Source of the DNA: 4572-13 sp964594065
GTDB taxonomy: Bacteria; Planctomycetota; Phycisphaerae; Sedimentisphaerales; Anaerohalosphaeraceae
Assembly (NCBI GenBank): GCA_964594065.1
Contig: CAZQKX010000049.1
Span: 1-26,615, forward strand
Reading direction: 5' to 3'
DNA length: 26,615 bases
Below, in pieces: positions 8,568 to 16,989 of the stretch; within the stretch, counting starts at the first letter, position 1, and every line of letters begins with the position of its first letter. Below the pieces are notes generated by a model, which worked only from the letters and a program-made list of their open reading frames with translations, did not search any database and was not told where the DNA came from. A program made the translations under genes and the position numbers.

Positions 8568-8861
8568 GGCGAGGACCAAAACAGCTTAAATGCTTATATA
8601 GATTAAGGTTATAGAATTAGACATTTTCCAGAAGTCGAAAAATAGTGGGAAATTCGGAAAATTGATACAAACCGGCAAGTTGCAGACAAGCCAAAATTTG
8701 CCTCAATTCGGCCTCTTTAGAACCTTGTAAAAAGTCATCCTGCCCATCATGCCGCGCTCCTGTGCGACTTTAACAATCCCTTTCCGGCACCCAGCTCAAC
8801 GAGTGCAAGAAGTCTTTTCAATTGGACAGTTTTTCCAGGACCATCAAGAGAATAATCTGTT
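8568..8861. other. Degenerate stretch between the tRNA-like fragment and GH2
   Basis: No intact gene. The minus strand has short protein-like pieces in different frames. One runs down to a TAA at 8617 and includes EAELRQILACLQLAGLYQ, then FSEFPTIFRLLENV. Another farther upstream reads GKTVQLKRLLALVELGAG. They look like the tail of a decayed, frameshifted gene; the family is not recognised. A decayed integrase would fit the attachment-like site beside it, but nothing in the residues shows that. Confidence 0.35.
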
Positions 8862-11800
8862 TTATTTCTTAGAGTATAGGCTCGCCTTCAATTTCCTCCC
8901 CACCTTAATCGGATCATCCTTCGGAACGAGCGGCTGGATAATGAATGAAGATTCATAATGCTTGTCAAGCAAACGATGCGGATCAATCGGTCTGGCTTTT
9001 TCCAGGTTCCACGAATTGATTCCGCCAACACCAGCAACAGCATGAGCGATATTCACTGTGAAGAAATCAGATCGAATCAGCTTATTCGTATGCATTGCTG
9101 ATTCGATAGTGTCGGCTGTCCACGGCCATACGGATGTGTTCAGGTTTTGTCCGTATATCATCAGACCGCTGCCTTTTTTATTCCGCAGAGCCAGCCAGCG
9201 AACATCAGTATGATTTCCGTTCTCTTGGGGTTTAACATAGGAATGATAGAAATCATCGACATTGCCCGAATAGACACTGATTTCGGCTGCCTTATTACGA
9301 TCGGAGTAATTCTCGAATGGACCTCGACCCAAAAAGCTCATTTGTGTCAAATCATCATCGGCACCGAATGTCATACCCACACGGAGCAATTCGGGCAGCT
9401 CTTCAGGGATATCAAGCGTATAATCAAGTCGGATCTGGCCGGAACCATCCACCGTCCAGTCCAGTTTCAGCCGGACACCTTCAGCCTCTAAAACAGCGCA
9501 GATCACAACGTCTGTATCGTTTTGGTTAACAGAAAAGTCCTTTGTGGAAAGTTTAGACCCCAGCGTCTTCCAAACACCCAGAAGCTTTCCTGCATTCCAT
9601 CCGCGAATGTCATTATCAGTCAGCGGCCGCCAGAAGTTCGGTTGAACCGGCTGGGTAATCAAGGCTTTGTCATTATAAATATAGGATGATAGAGTGCCTG
9701 TTTTTTTATCAAATACGGCTTTAAACGTGTCTGTAAAAATCTCGACCACATTTTCTTTTCTAACAACGGAGGCTTTTGTCAGATCTTTTTCCGGTGTTTC
9801 GCCCAGCAGGTCATTGGACAGCACAAACTGCTCTTTAGCAATCTCAAAACCTTTCTGTGCCCACAGAGTGGAATCTTTCAATTGCGCGCTCATACGCAGA
9901 AAATATTCAGCACACGCCTTTTTCTTGATCGCTTCGGTTGATAACGTGACATTGGATGATTGGCCGGGTGCAAGTTTGGGTGTATCCAGCTTTCCGGTTT
10001 GAATGACTTTGCCGTCTTCAAATACCTGCCAGCTGAATTTGAGATGATCCAGCGTTTTGAAGAAATGACGATTCTCGATCCGGATTTCCCCGGCTTCGGT
10101 ATCAACCGCTGTGAAATTCACCGGCTGATGCACATACTTCATTTCGAGCAGTGTGGGATTGGGCGTACGGTCAGAGGCCACAATGCCGTTAATGCAAAAA
10201 TTGCTGCTGTTGGGTGTATCACCAAAATCACCACCGTAAGCATAATATTTAATTCCGTTTTCATCAGTCTGCTCGATTCCCTGATCAATAAAGTCCCAGG
10301 TGTGACCGCCGATCAGACGTTTATTAGACCGAATGATATCCCAATACTTCTGATAATTACCTCCCGAATTGCCCATGGTATGAACGTATTCACAAAACAT
10401 CACAGGACGTTTGATGATTGTGCTTTTAAGCATGCCGTCAACCTGTTCAAAGGATGGATACATTCGGCTGAGCATGTCCACATAGGGTCGATCAGTTGGA
10501 TTGGCCATGTTCGTATCGTGATTATGCTTATAGGATTTACTCCCAAGCGGGATATTATCCGGATGCGTCGGATCACCCTGTGCGCCTTCATAATGCACAT
10601 AACGGCTCGAATCAAAATCCTTGAGCCAGATGGCTGCAGCCGCATGATTCGGCCCGCAGCCGGACTCATTGCCAAGCGACCAGAAAATGATCGAGGGGTG
10701 ATTTTTATCCCGTTCGGCCAGCCGGATACATCGGTCCAGAAACGCATGGCTCCAATCCGGTTGATTGGCCAAAAATCCCCTGACACCGTGCGATTCAATA
10801 TTGGCTTCATCGATTACATAAAGGCCATACTGATCGCACAAATCATAAAAATAGGGATCGTTGGGATAATGACTGGTGCGTACCGAGTTGAATCCGTATT
10901 GCTTCATGATTTCAACATCTTTTCGCATATCCTCGCGGGATACGGTCTTGCCAGTGACAGGATGATGATCATGCCGGTTGACACCCATCAGCTTGATGGA
11001 TTTGCCATTGATAAAGAGCTGTTGGTCACGGATTTGAATGTCACGAAATCCGACCTTGCAGCTTCGGGCTTCGACTGTCTTGCCTGTCTGGTCATGAAGC
11101 GAAAGTACCAGCGTATACAGAACAGGCTCTTCAGCCGACCATTTTTGAGGATTTTCAACATCAGACTCCATCAGACCGAAATATACATTGTCGCGCTGTG
11201 GATAAAATTCATTGATGATGCTGGATACGCTTTTTTGAAGAGGGCCAGCGAACACGGCCTTATTCTTTGGATCATAAAGTTGTGCTTTTACGATGAATCC
11301 TTTAATGGCATTTGTATCGTCGGTTAAAATCTCCGGCCGGATCTGCAGCCTGGCATTCTGAAGTGATTTGTCAAATTTGGTGCGAACAAAGAAGTCATTA
11401 ATCGCTGTTGCAGGCTGAGCCAGCAGCATCACCTCACGATGAATCCCGCTCATGCGCCAGTGATCCTGATCTTCAAGATAGCTGCCGTCACACCAGCGGA
11501 ACACCTGTACGGCTATGGTATTGGATCCTGCATGAATCAAAGAGGTCACATCAAATTCCGCCGGCAGCCGGCTGCCCTGGCTGTATCCAACCTTTTGTCC
11601 GTTAACATAAAGGTAAAACGCAGAACTGACACCGCCGAAATGCAGGATCAGTTGTTTGCCCTCAAATTTCTTTGGAACTTTAAATGTCCTGATGTAAGTG
11701 CCAACCGGGTTATCACGGTCAATATAGGGCGGATTTATCGGGTACGGATAGACGGAATTCGTATAAATCGGCATGCCGTATCCACGCATCTCCCAGCAAG

Positions 11801-12110
11801 AGGGAACATCAATCTTATCCCAACCGGACGCGTCAAAATCTGTCTTGAAAAAATTAAGTGGACGGTCCTGGCTCTTCGGCGAGAAGTGAAACTGCCACAT
11901 GCCGTTTAGCATGAGAACCGATGATTTTGCGCGATTGCCATTCAACGCATCTTTAGTGGATGAATAGGAGTATGAAGTTGCTCGACCAGGCAGCTTGTTT
12001 TGGCTGATAAAGGTGTGATTCTCCCAATCATTGATCGTGGGTGCATTAGCATGAATAAGTGCTGACAATGCAAACAGAAGGGTAAAGTAATAGACAGACT
12101 GTTTTTTCAT
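8862..12110 (-). CDS. Secreted LacZ-type GH2 beta-galactosidase
   Basis: A 1082-residue GH2 enzyme of full LacZ length. Residues 1-22 form a Sec signal peptide ending ANA. The sugar-binding jelly-roll domain spans about 65-235 (VPSCWEMRGYG, FGGVSSAFYLYVNG), followed by Ig-like domains. The TIM barrel holds GVNRHDHHP (376-384), acid/base E482 in SLGNESGCG and nucleophile E574 in MFCEYVHTMGNSGG. The C-terminal small-chain domain follows (FLGRGPFENYSDR, near residue 950). It should release terminal beta-galactose outside the cytoplasm. The ATG start has a GAGAGGA site. It is the last gene of the minus-strand operon starting at 18543, 81 bases after the URO-D-like gene. Most LacZ proteins are cytoplasmic; this one carries an export signal, as is common in glycan-degrading bacteria. 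Confidence 0.93.
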   Translation of the reverse strand: MKKQSVYYFTLLFALSALIHANAPTINDWENHTFISQNKLPGRATSYSYSSTKDALNGNRAKSSVLMLNGMWQFHFSPKSQDRPLNFFKTDFDASGWDKIDVPSCWEMRGYGMPIYTNSVYPYPINPPYIDRDNPVGTYIRTFKVPKKFEGKQLILHFGGVSSAFYLYVNGQKVGYSQGSRLPAEFDVTSLIHAGSNTIAVQVFRWCDGSYLEDQDHWRMSGIHREVMLLAQPATAINDFFVRTKFDKSLQNARLQIRPEILTDDTNAIKGFIVKAQLYDPKNKAVFAGPLQKSVSSIINEFYPQRDNVYFGLMESDVENPQKWSAEEPVLYTLVLSLHDQTGKTVEARSCKVGFRDIQIRDQQLFINGKSIKLMGVNRHDHHPVTGKTVSREDMRKDVEIMKQYGFNSVRTSHYPNDPYFYDLCDQYGLYVIDEANIESHGVRGFLANQPDWSHAFLDRCIRLAERDKNHPSIIFWSLGNESGCGPNHAAAAIWLKDFDSSRYVHYEGAQGDPTHPDNIPLGSKSYKHNHDTNMANPTDRPYVDMLSRMYPSFEQVDGMLKSTIIKRPVMFCEYVHTMGNSGGNYQKYWDIIRSNKRLIGGHTWDFIDQGIEQTDENGIKYYAYGGDFGDTPNSSNFCINGIVASDRTPNPTLLEMKYVHQPVNFTAVDTEAGEIRIENRHFFKTLDHLKFSWQVFEDGKVIQTGKLDTPKLAPGQSSNVTLSTEAIKKKACAEYFLRMSAQLKDSTLWAQKGFEIAKEQFVLSNDLLGETPEKDLTKASVVRKENVVEIFTDTFKAVFDKKTGTLSSYIYNDKALITQPVQPNFWRPLTDNDIRGWNAGKLLGVWKTLGSKLSTKDFSVNQNDTDVVICAVLEAEGVRLKLDWTVDGSGQIRLDYTLDIPEELPELLRVGMTFGADDDLTQMSFLGRGPFENYSDRNKAAEISVYSGNVDDFYHSYVKPQENGNHTDVRWLALRNKKGSGLMIYGQNLNTSVWPWTADTIESAMHTNKLIRSDFFTVNIAHAVAGVGGINSWNLEKARPIDPHRLLDKHYESSFIIQPLVPKDDPIKVGRKLKASLYSKK

Positions 12111-12191
12111 AACAACATCCTCTCAAAAAGAGTTAGCGTTCCGCACAATTAGCAATCTGATTATACACATTCTGCAGCGAATTGAAATAAT

Positions 12192-13265
12192 TTATCTCCG
12201 GCTTAATTCTTCGTAACATTGGTTGTAATAGATGGCTGCATCAACGGGTGTATTCGACGGTATCTGATTTCCCACCTGCATAAAAAAGCCGGGACAATCC
12301 TTACCAATGTCCATGCATCTTTGAACCTCGGCCCTTATCTTGGCCTTGTCGTTTTCCAGCAGTATTCGCGTGTCGGCATTGCCCTGGAATGAATGTGTTT
12401 TTCCGTATTTTTCGGCGATATATTTCATATCTGTCATGGGTTCCAGCACAAATCCATTGATCCCGCAGTCGGCAATGTCATCTATAAATTCCGTGTAGTT
12501 GCCGTCAGAGGTAAAAAGGATGATCTTGCCGGCATCGTGGAGCGGGGCGAAATATTTTTTATAGTTGGGAAATACATGCTCGCGATACCATGAAGGATGG
12601 AGAAAAGCTCCTGAAGTCCATACGATATCATCATGGATCATAACGACCGGTACATCCGTATCGGCCAGTGCATTAAAATACTGCTGTATCCAGGTAGCGT
12701 AACGGTCCGTCATCTCGCCGAATTTCTCCATGTCCACACCTGCGGCAAGCAGCAGCATATCCCACCCGAAAACTTCGATTAATCCTGAAATACAGGTAAT
12801 ATAGATACCTGTGGAATTGACAGCAGTTGGATATATTTGACAATTGGCCTTGTAGTGTTCTTCAAAATCCCTGACAGCCTTGGCATGATCGACCTTGCCA
12901 TACACATCCCAGGGGTCAAAATCCAGCGCCTCTTCGGGTGTCTTAAATGGACATTGGAGGGTTGTGCGATCATCACGAAAATCCCCGCCGCCGGCATCAT
13001 ACTCAGCATGGCCCATACTTGTGCGGAAGTCTCCAAGCGTCTCGAAATTAATCAGTGTTGACCAGAAGAAGTCATAATCCCATGCCTTAACAAAAGCGCT
13101 GGAGGCGGCCTGCTGTTCGGCCGGGCTGCTTTCGGGCGTGACCTTGATCCCGGTAACGGCCTTGACAAGATCCCAGTGACGCTCTGCAGCAAAACCACCT
13201 TCGGTTCGCGCAACACGGCGGGTCATCTCCAGGTTCAGCGCTGCCATGCCATTTTCGTAAGACAT
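12192..13265 (-). CDS. URO-D superfamily protein lacking the zinc ligands
   Basis: A 357-residue protein of the URO-D superfamily (WYREHVFPNYKKYFAPLH at 226-243, VVMIHDDIVWTSG at 207-219, GFVLEPMTDMKYIAEKYG at 271-288, SFQGNADTRIL at 292-302). At the position where methyltransferase-type members have H-x-C-G it reads FTSDGNY (251-257). The His and Cys zinc ligands are therefore missing, unlike the protein at 156-1490. It has no signal peptide, so it should act in the cytoplasm. The ATG start has AAAGGAG at eight bases. It sits between a fucosidase and a beta-galactosidase, which suggests a step on an imported sugar or a cofactor-linked role, but no reaction can be assigned. Such proteins are frequent next to hydrolases in Planctomycetota and Lentisphaerota (recalled, not checked). 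Confidence 0.85.
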   Translation of the reverse strand: MSYENGMAALNLEMTRRVARTEGGFAAERHWDLVKAVTGIKVTPESSPAEQQAASSAFVKAWDYDFFWSTLINFETLGDFRTSMGHAEYDAGGGDFRDDRTTLQCPFKTPEEALDFDPWDVYGKVDHAKAVRDFEEHYKANCQIYPTAVNSTGIYITCISGLIEVFGWDMLLLAAGVDMEKFGEMTDRYATWIQQYFNALADTDVPVVMIHDDIVWTSGAFLHPSWYREHVFPNYKKYFAPLHDAGKIILFTSDGNYTEFIDDIADCGINGFVLEPMTDMKYIAEKYGKTHSFQGNADTRILLENDKAKIRAEVQRCMDIGKDCPGFFMQVGNQIPSNTPVDAAIYYNQCYEELSRR

Positions 13266-13381
13266 TCGTGTCTCCTTTAAAACTCAGGTTAAAAATATCT
13301 AATTTTGAATCAATATAAATCGATTTAAATAACAGAGCCACATTTTAGATGGGGGTGGCTGCCCATTTAAACTATTCTTAA

Positions 13382-14896
13382 TTATTCCAAGCGTGTAAGG
13401 TTATCGCCTGTGAGTTTCAAGACAATGGCATGCTTTGCCGGCGGCTTAGCTGACAGATTCAAAATCAATCCTCCATCACTTTGACGCCACTGTACTGGTG
13501 TATCATAAGCAAGATAATTGACGGTTTTTATGGTACCCCTGTCGGGAGTAAGAGATCGCACGATTAAAGAATCATTCTCCGGCCAACCGAATAGAAAGAC
13601 ATAGAGGGTCGATCCATCTTTTGCTTGTGTAAAACGAATGTCTTCTGCCGCAAAACCTTCAAAGTCCAGGTCTGAAAGGTGCCCCTCGGGAGTTTTCGTG
13701 GGGCCTTCTCCAAAGACTTTCCAAGGTCGAGTGCCATAGATGGCATCGCTATTTGTTCGCAGCCATGTGCCCATGGCACGGAGACGCTGCTTTTGAGGTT
13801 CCGGAATACTGCCATCCGGATGCGGTGCAATGTTCAACAGTAAACAACCGTTTTTACTGACAATGTCGATAAGATCATGAATGAGCCGGTCTGTAGAATA
13901 GTAATCCAACTCCGGGCAGTAACTCCAGGAATTCTTTGCAATGGATGTATCGGTTAACCAGGGCTCCGGGAAGATGTCAGGCATACGGTTTCGTTCCAGA
14001 TCAATGACACCGGCGCCTTTAGCAATATCCTTATTCTTGTAGTTAAGGACAACTTCTTGGCCACGCAGGGCCGCCTGATTGTAGTAATGGGCTGTCATGT
14101 CGATACGATACGACTCTTCGATGATATCCATACGGTTATCAAACCAAATCAAGTCGGGTTGGTATTTATCGACAACTTCATTGACCTTATCACGCCACTC
14201 GGTACAGAAGGCTGAATCGGGTTTGGGTCTGGGATGATGAGTACCCCAGGCACTGGCCGGCAGTGGTGGTCCATAGAGTTGACTGTAGGCGGGATCCAGA
14301 CAGTCGGCACCTTTAATAGGCGTTGCATACCAGCCCCATTTCCAATGATGGTGAAATGAGGTCATGAATTTTAGGCCGCGAGACCGGACGGCCTTTTCCA
14401 TTTCCGCAACTACATCCCGTTTAGGTCCTTTGTCCACCGAATCCCATTCTGTGATGTTACTATCCCAAAAGGCGAAACCGTCACAATGTTCAGCAACAGG
14501 ACCGGCAAAGCGAGCACCTGATTCTTCGTAAAGCTGGGCCCATGCATCGGCATTAAACTTTGGAGCGGTAAATTGGGGAACGAATTCTTTGTAACCAAAC
14601 TCTGTAATGGGACCGTAGGTCTCAACATGGTATTTATGAATAGCGTGGCCCGGTTGATACATGTGGTGCGAATACCAGTCTGTGGTTGTTGGAAAGGCCG
14701 GTATACAGTATGGTCCCCAGTGGGCATAGATGCCAAACTTGGCATCACGGAACCAGTCGGGACACTCGTAATTTTGAAGGGATTTCCAGTTTTTTTCAAA
14801 TGTTGGTGTTACCAGCTCCTGTGATAAACCGCTACATCCTGACAATCCCAACAACTGTGCGAAAAATAAAAGAACTAAACATCTTTTTTGCATCAT
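13382..14896 (-). CDS. GH29 alpha-L-fucosidase, lipoprotein
   Basis: A 504-residue GH29 enzyme. A lipoprotein signal (residues 1-21, lipobox LSGC with Cys21) predicts membrane anchoring. The barrel shows WFRDAKFGIYAHWGPY (48-63), the family EHCDGFAFWDS (136-146), FMTSFHHHWKWGWY (177-190) and nucleophile D253 in DLIWFDNRMD. The family block IVSKNGCLLLNIAPHPDGSI and a C-terminal beta-domain follow. It should cleave terminal alpha-L-fucose with retention. The usual Gly after the nucleophile Asp is Asn here. The ATG has a GAG-type site; a second Met follows directly. It is third in the operon, 79 bases after the symporter, and a diverged paralogue of the enzyme at 16990-18543. The two differ in how they are exported. 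Confidence 0.92.
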   Translation of the reverse strand: MMQKRCLVLLFFAQLLGLSGCSGLSQELVTPTFEKNWKSLQNYECPDWFRDAKFGIYAHWGPYCIPAFPTTTDWYSHHMYQPGHAIHKYHVETYGPITEFGYKEFVPQFTAPKFNADAWAQLYEESGARFAGPVAEHCDGFAFWDSNITEWDSVDKGPKRDVVAEMEKAVRSRGLKFMTSFHHHWKWGWYATPIKGADCLDPAYSQLYGPPLPASAWGTHHPRPKPDSAFCTEWRDKVNEVVDKYQPDLIWFDNRMDIIEESYRIDMTAHYYNQAALRGQEVVLNYKNKDIAKGAGVIDLERNRMPDIFPEPWLTDTSIAKNSWSYCPELDYYSTDRLIHDLIDIVSKNGCLLLNIAPHPDGSIPEPQKQRLRAMGTWLRTNSDAIYGTRPWKVFGEGPTKTPEGHLSDLDFEGFAAEDIRFTQAKDGSTLYVFLFGWPENDSLIVRSLTPDRGTIKTVNYLAYDTPVQWRQSDGGLILNLSAKPPAKHAIVLKLTGDNLTRLE

Positions 14897-14975
14897 TCAT
14901 CTCGATTTTAATAATATCAATAAAAATTTTATTTTCTGAATATTTTCAGGTTGAGTAAAATTACCACTGTATTAA

Positions 14976-16967
14976 TCATTCAGATTCACTTACAGTGCCA
15001 TCGTCTTCCTGGTGAACCTCGCGTAAACGAAGATCCTTAAAGAAGCGAATAATATCACGAATACTGCCGATGCCAAACCATACTGCCATGACAGCGATTG
15101 CTGTAATCAGAATTTTTAGATGGATTGACCACCACCATCGCCATGCTGAGGAGGGAACATCTTGCGAGACATTCCATGCCGTTCCTACGACAAAAACGGC
15201 AATCCACCCTGTAATCCATGCATAGACGCCGACATAAATCAACTTATCAAACAATGTAAACTCATGAGTAATCCCGAAAATTCGTTCGATCCATGGAGCC
15301 TTGGAGCGAATCGCAACATCCTCTTCAATTTGGAATTTGCCACGATGTAAAAGCCGATCCATATTAAACGATTTACGACATGTGATAAGTGAAACAATCA
15401 CAAATACCGCCATCGAAATAAAAATTGAGAAGACAGCAATGTGTAGCGAATTAATTGAAAAGCCGGCGATGGTAATATCCTTAACAACCTGTTTTACGAT
15501 GATACCACCCACAGACAGAACCGAACCTGTAATCATACCGGCCCAGGCACCTGCAGTGGTCGACCGTTTCCAATAGAGACCACCGATGATCGCACTGGCG
15601 GCTCCGCCAACATAGATCGTGCCGGTGATTTGAAACCACATCATGATATAATCCACTAATGTCCAGAACGAGCTGAACAAAAAGGCAAACACGCCAATAC
15701 CAACAATTGACAGGCGAAGATATTTAAGGTGCTGGGCCTGTGTAAATGGCTTTTTGCGCAACGGCAAAACAATGTCTTGCAGAAAAGTACCTCCCCACGA
15801 ATGATAATAGGAGTCATCGGTTGAGATCGATGCACCGATCATAAAGATAGTCATCAGTCCCAGCATTCCTGACGGCAGCAGCTTGGAAAGTGCGACAGGC
15901 ATAAAGATACGGCTTTGCAGATAGCCATCACTTACCGTATTGGTTACTTGTGTAATGGGATCTCGCAGATGGGCATAATCAGGATTCCACATGACCGTAT
16001 AGACGAGCATCACAGCAGCAAGCGTGCCGACCTGAATAGTCAGGTATCGCAGGTGGCCGAGCATATGTCCCATTTTAGATTCATGGGGCGTGCGTGCCGC
16101 CGTCATATAACCTGCAGCGCCTTGCCAGACGCCCGTAAGCATCATATTCATGAATGCAATCATGATGAAATACCATAGCCCAAAATCCGGGACGTCAGCG
16201 ATTTTAAAAGGGTGCAGCACCGACGTGCCGGGGACGCGATTGATTTTGGTAAGATTCTCTGGATTGACTGACCCAAAGAGTGATTCAGATTCAAGCATCG
16301 TATCCAAAATGTTATTCAATCCAAAACGCCACAGGACATAACCTATTAAAGCCAGGCACGCAACATTCGCTACCAGACCCTGCAAAAAACCGGTCACCAT
16401 AATCGTGATCTGACCGCCGGAGACTGCGAGGTAAACAGCAAATGCGATCATGACAAACATGATTGTATGGTATGTTGAGATTGTTAAGCCAAGTAGTTGG
16501 AAATGTTCAGGCAACCCCATGAACCATATAAAAAAATGAGCAGTGACCATAGGGAAGACGGCGCAGTTGAGTATACCGCTAATAAAAGCCATGATGCCGG
16601 CAAAAATTCGGAAACGACGGCTGTAACGCATTTCCAAAAACTGGCCCATTGTCATCGCCCGGGTCTGGCGGTAACGGTATGTAACCCAACCGAATAAACC
16701 AAGAACAACCAATATAGCTACGCCCATCATCGGCCACCATTGAGAAGTAATACCCTGGCGGTAGAAAGCCTCCCAATCATTTACGACTGCAATGGCTGAG
16801 CAGTATGCCATACCAATGGCAATCGTCAGCATGTAGCGGCCCGCAAGCCGTTCACCGGAAAGAAATCCTGCAACCGAACGGGTCATACGCTTTGTTATCA
16901 TTGCGGCAATGATCAGAACGAGAAAAAATACAATTATGATGATCCAATCTAATGGCGAAAATTGCAT
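14976..16967 (-). CDS. Sodium:solute symporter (SSS family), operon partner of the fucosidases
   Basis: A 663-residue polytopic SSS-family transporter. The first helix is at about residues 8-24, then the loop TRSVAGFLSGERLAGRYMLT and the TM2 segment IGMAYCSAIAVV. Helices continue to about residue 640, with a charged tail ending DDGTVSESE. It should couple Na+ entry to uptake of a product of the neighbouring hydrolases; fucose or a fucosylated/galactosyl sugar is the obvious guess but is inference. It begins 22 bases after GH29 (16990-18543) and precedes the second GH29, so it is co-transcribed. The ATG has AAAGGGA at six bases. The extra C-terminal helices past the core make it longer than the 603-residue symporter in this window. 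Confidence 0.9.
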   Translation of the reverse strand: MQFSPLDWIIIIVFFLVLIIAAMITKRMTRSVAGFLSGERLAGRYMLTIAIGMAYCSAIAVVNDWEAFYRQGITSQWWPMMGVAILVVLGLFGWVTYRYRQTRAMTMGQFLEMRYSRRFRIFAGIMAFISGILNCAVFPMVTAHFFIWFMGLPEHFQLLGLTISTYHTIMFVMIAFAVYLAVSGGQITIMVTGFLQGLVANVACLALIGYVLWRFGLNNILDTMLESESLFGSVNPENLTKINRVPGTSVLHPFKIADVPDFGLWYFIMIAFMNMMLTGVWQGAAGYMTAARTPHESKMGHMLGHLRYLTIQVGTLAAVMLVYTVMWNPDYAHLRDPITQVTNTVSDGYLQSRIFMPVALSKLLPSGMLGLMTIFMIGASISTDDSYYHSWGGTFLQDIVLPLRKKPFTQAQHLKYLRLSIVGIGVFAFLFSSFWTLVDYIMMWFQITGTIYVGGAASAIIGGLYWKRSTTAGAWAGMITGSVLSVGGIIVKQVVKDITIAGFSINSLHIAVFSIFISMAVFVIVSLITCRKSFNMDRLLHRGKFQIEEDVAIRSKAPWIERIFGITHEFTLFDKLIYVGVYAWITGWIAVFVVGTAWNVSQDVPSSAWRWWWSIHLKILITAIAVMAVWFGIGSIRDIIRFFKDLRLREVHQEDDGTVSESE

Positions 16968-16989
16968 AACGGTCCCTTTAATTAATATC

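Noticed and set aside
9960..11327. 455-residue plus-strand ORF opposite the GH2 gene
   Set aside because: A long shadow frame. The opposite strand carries the full LacZ-type catalytic motifs, and this translation shows no domain.
13330..13370. Possible hairpin after the lipoprotein GH29 (ATGGG...CCCAT and AGCCAC...GTGGCT)
   Set aside because: Short, mutually exclusive stems without a U-tract inside an apparent operon; not convincing as terminator.
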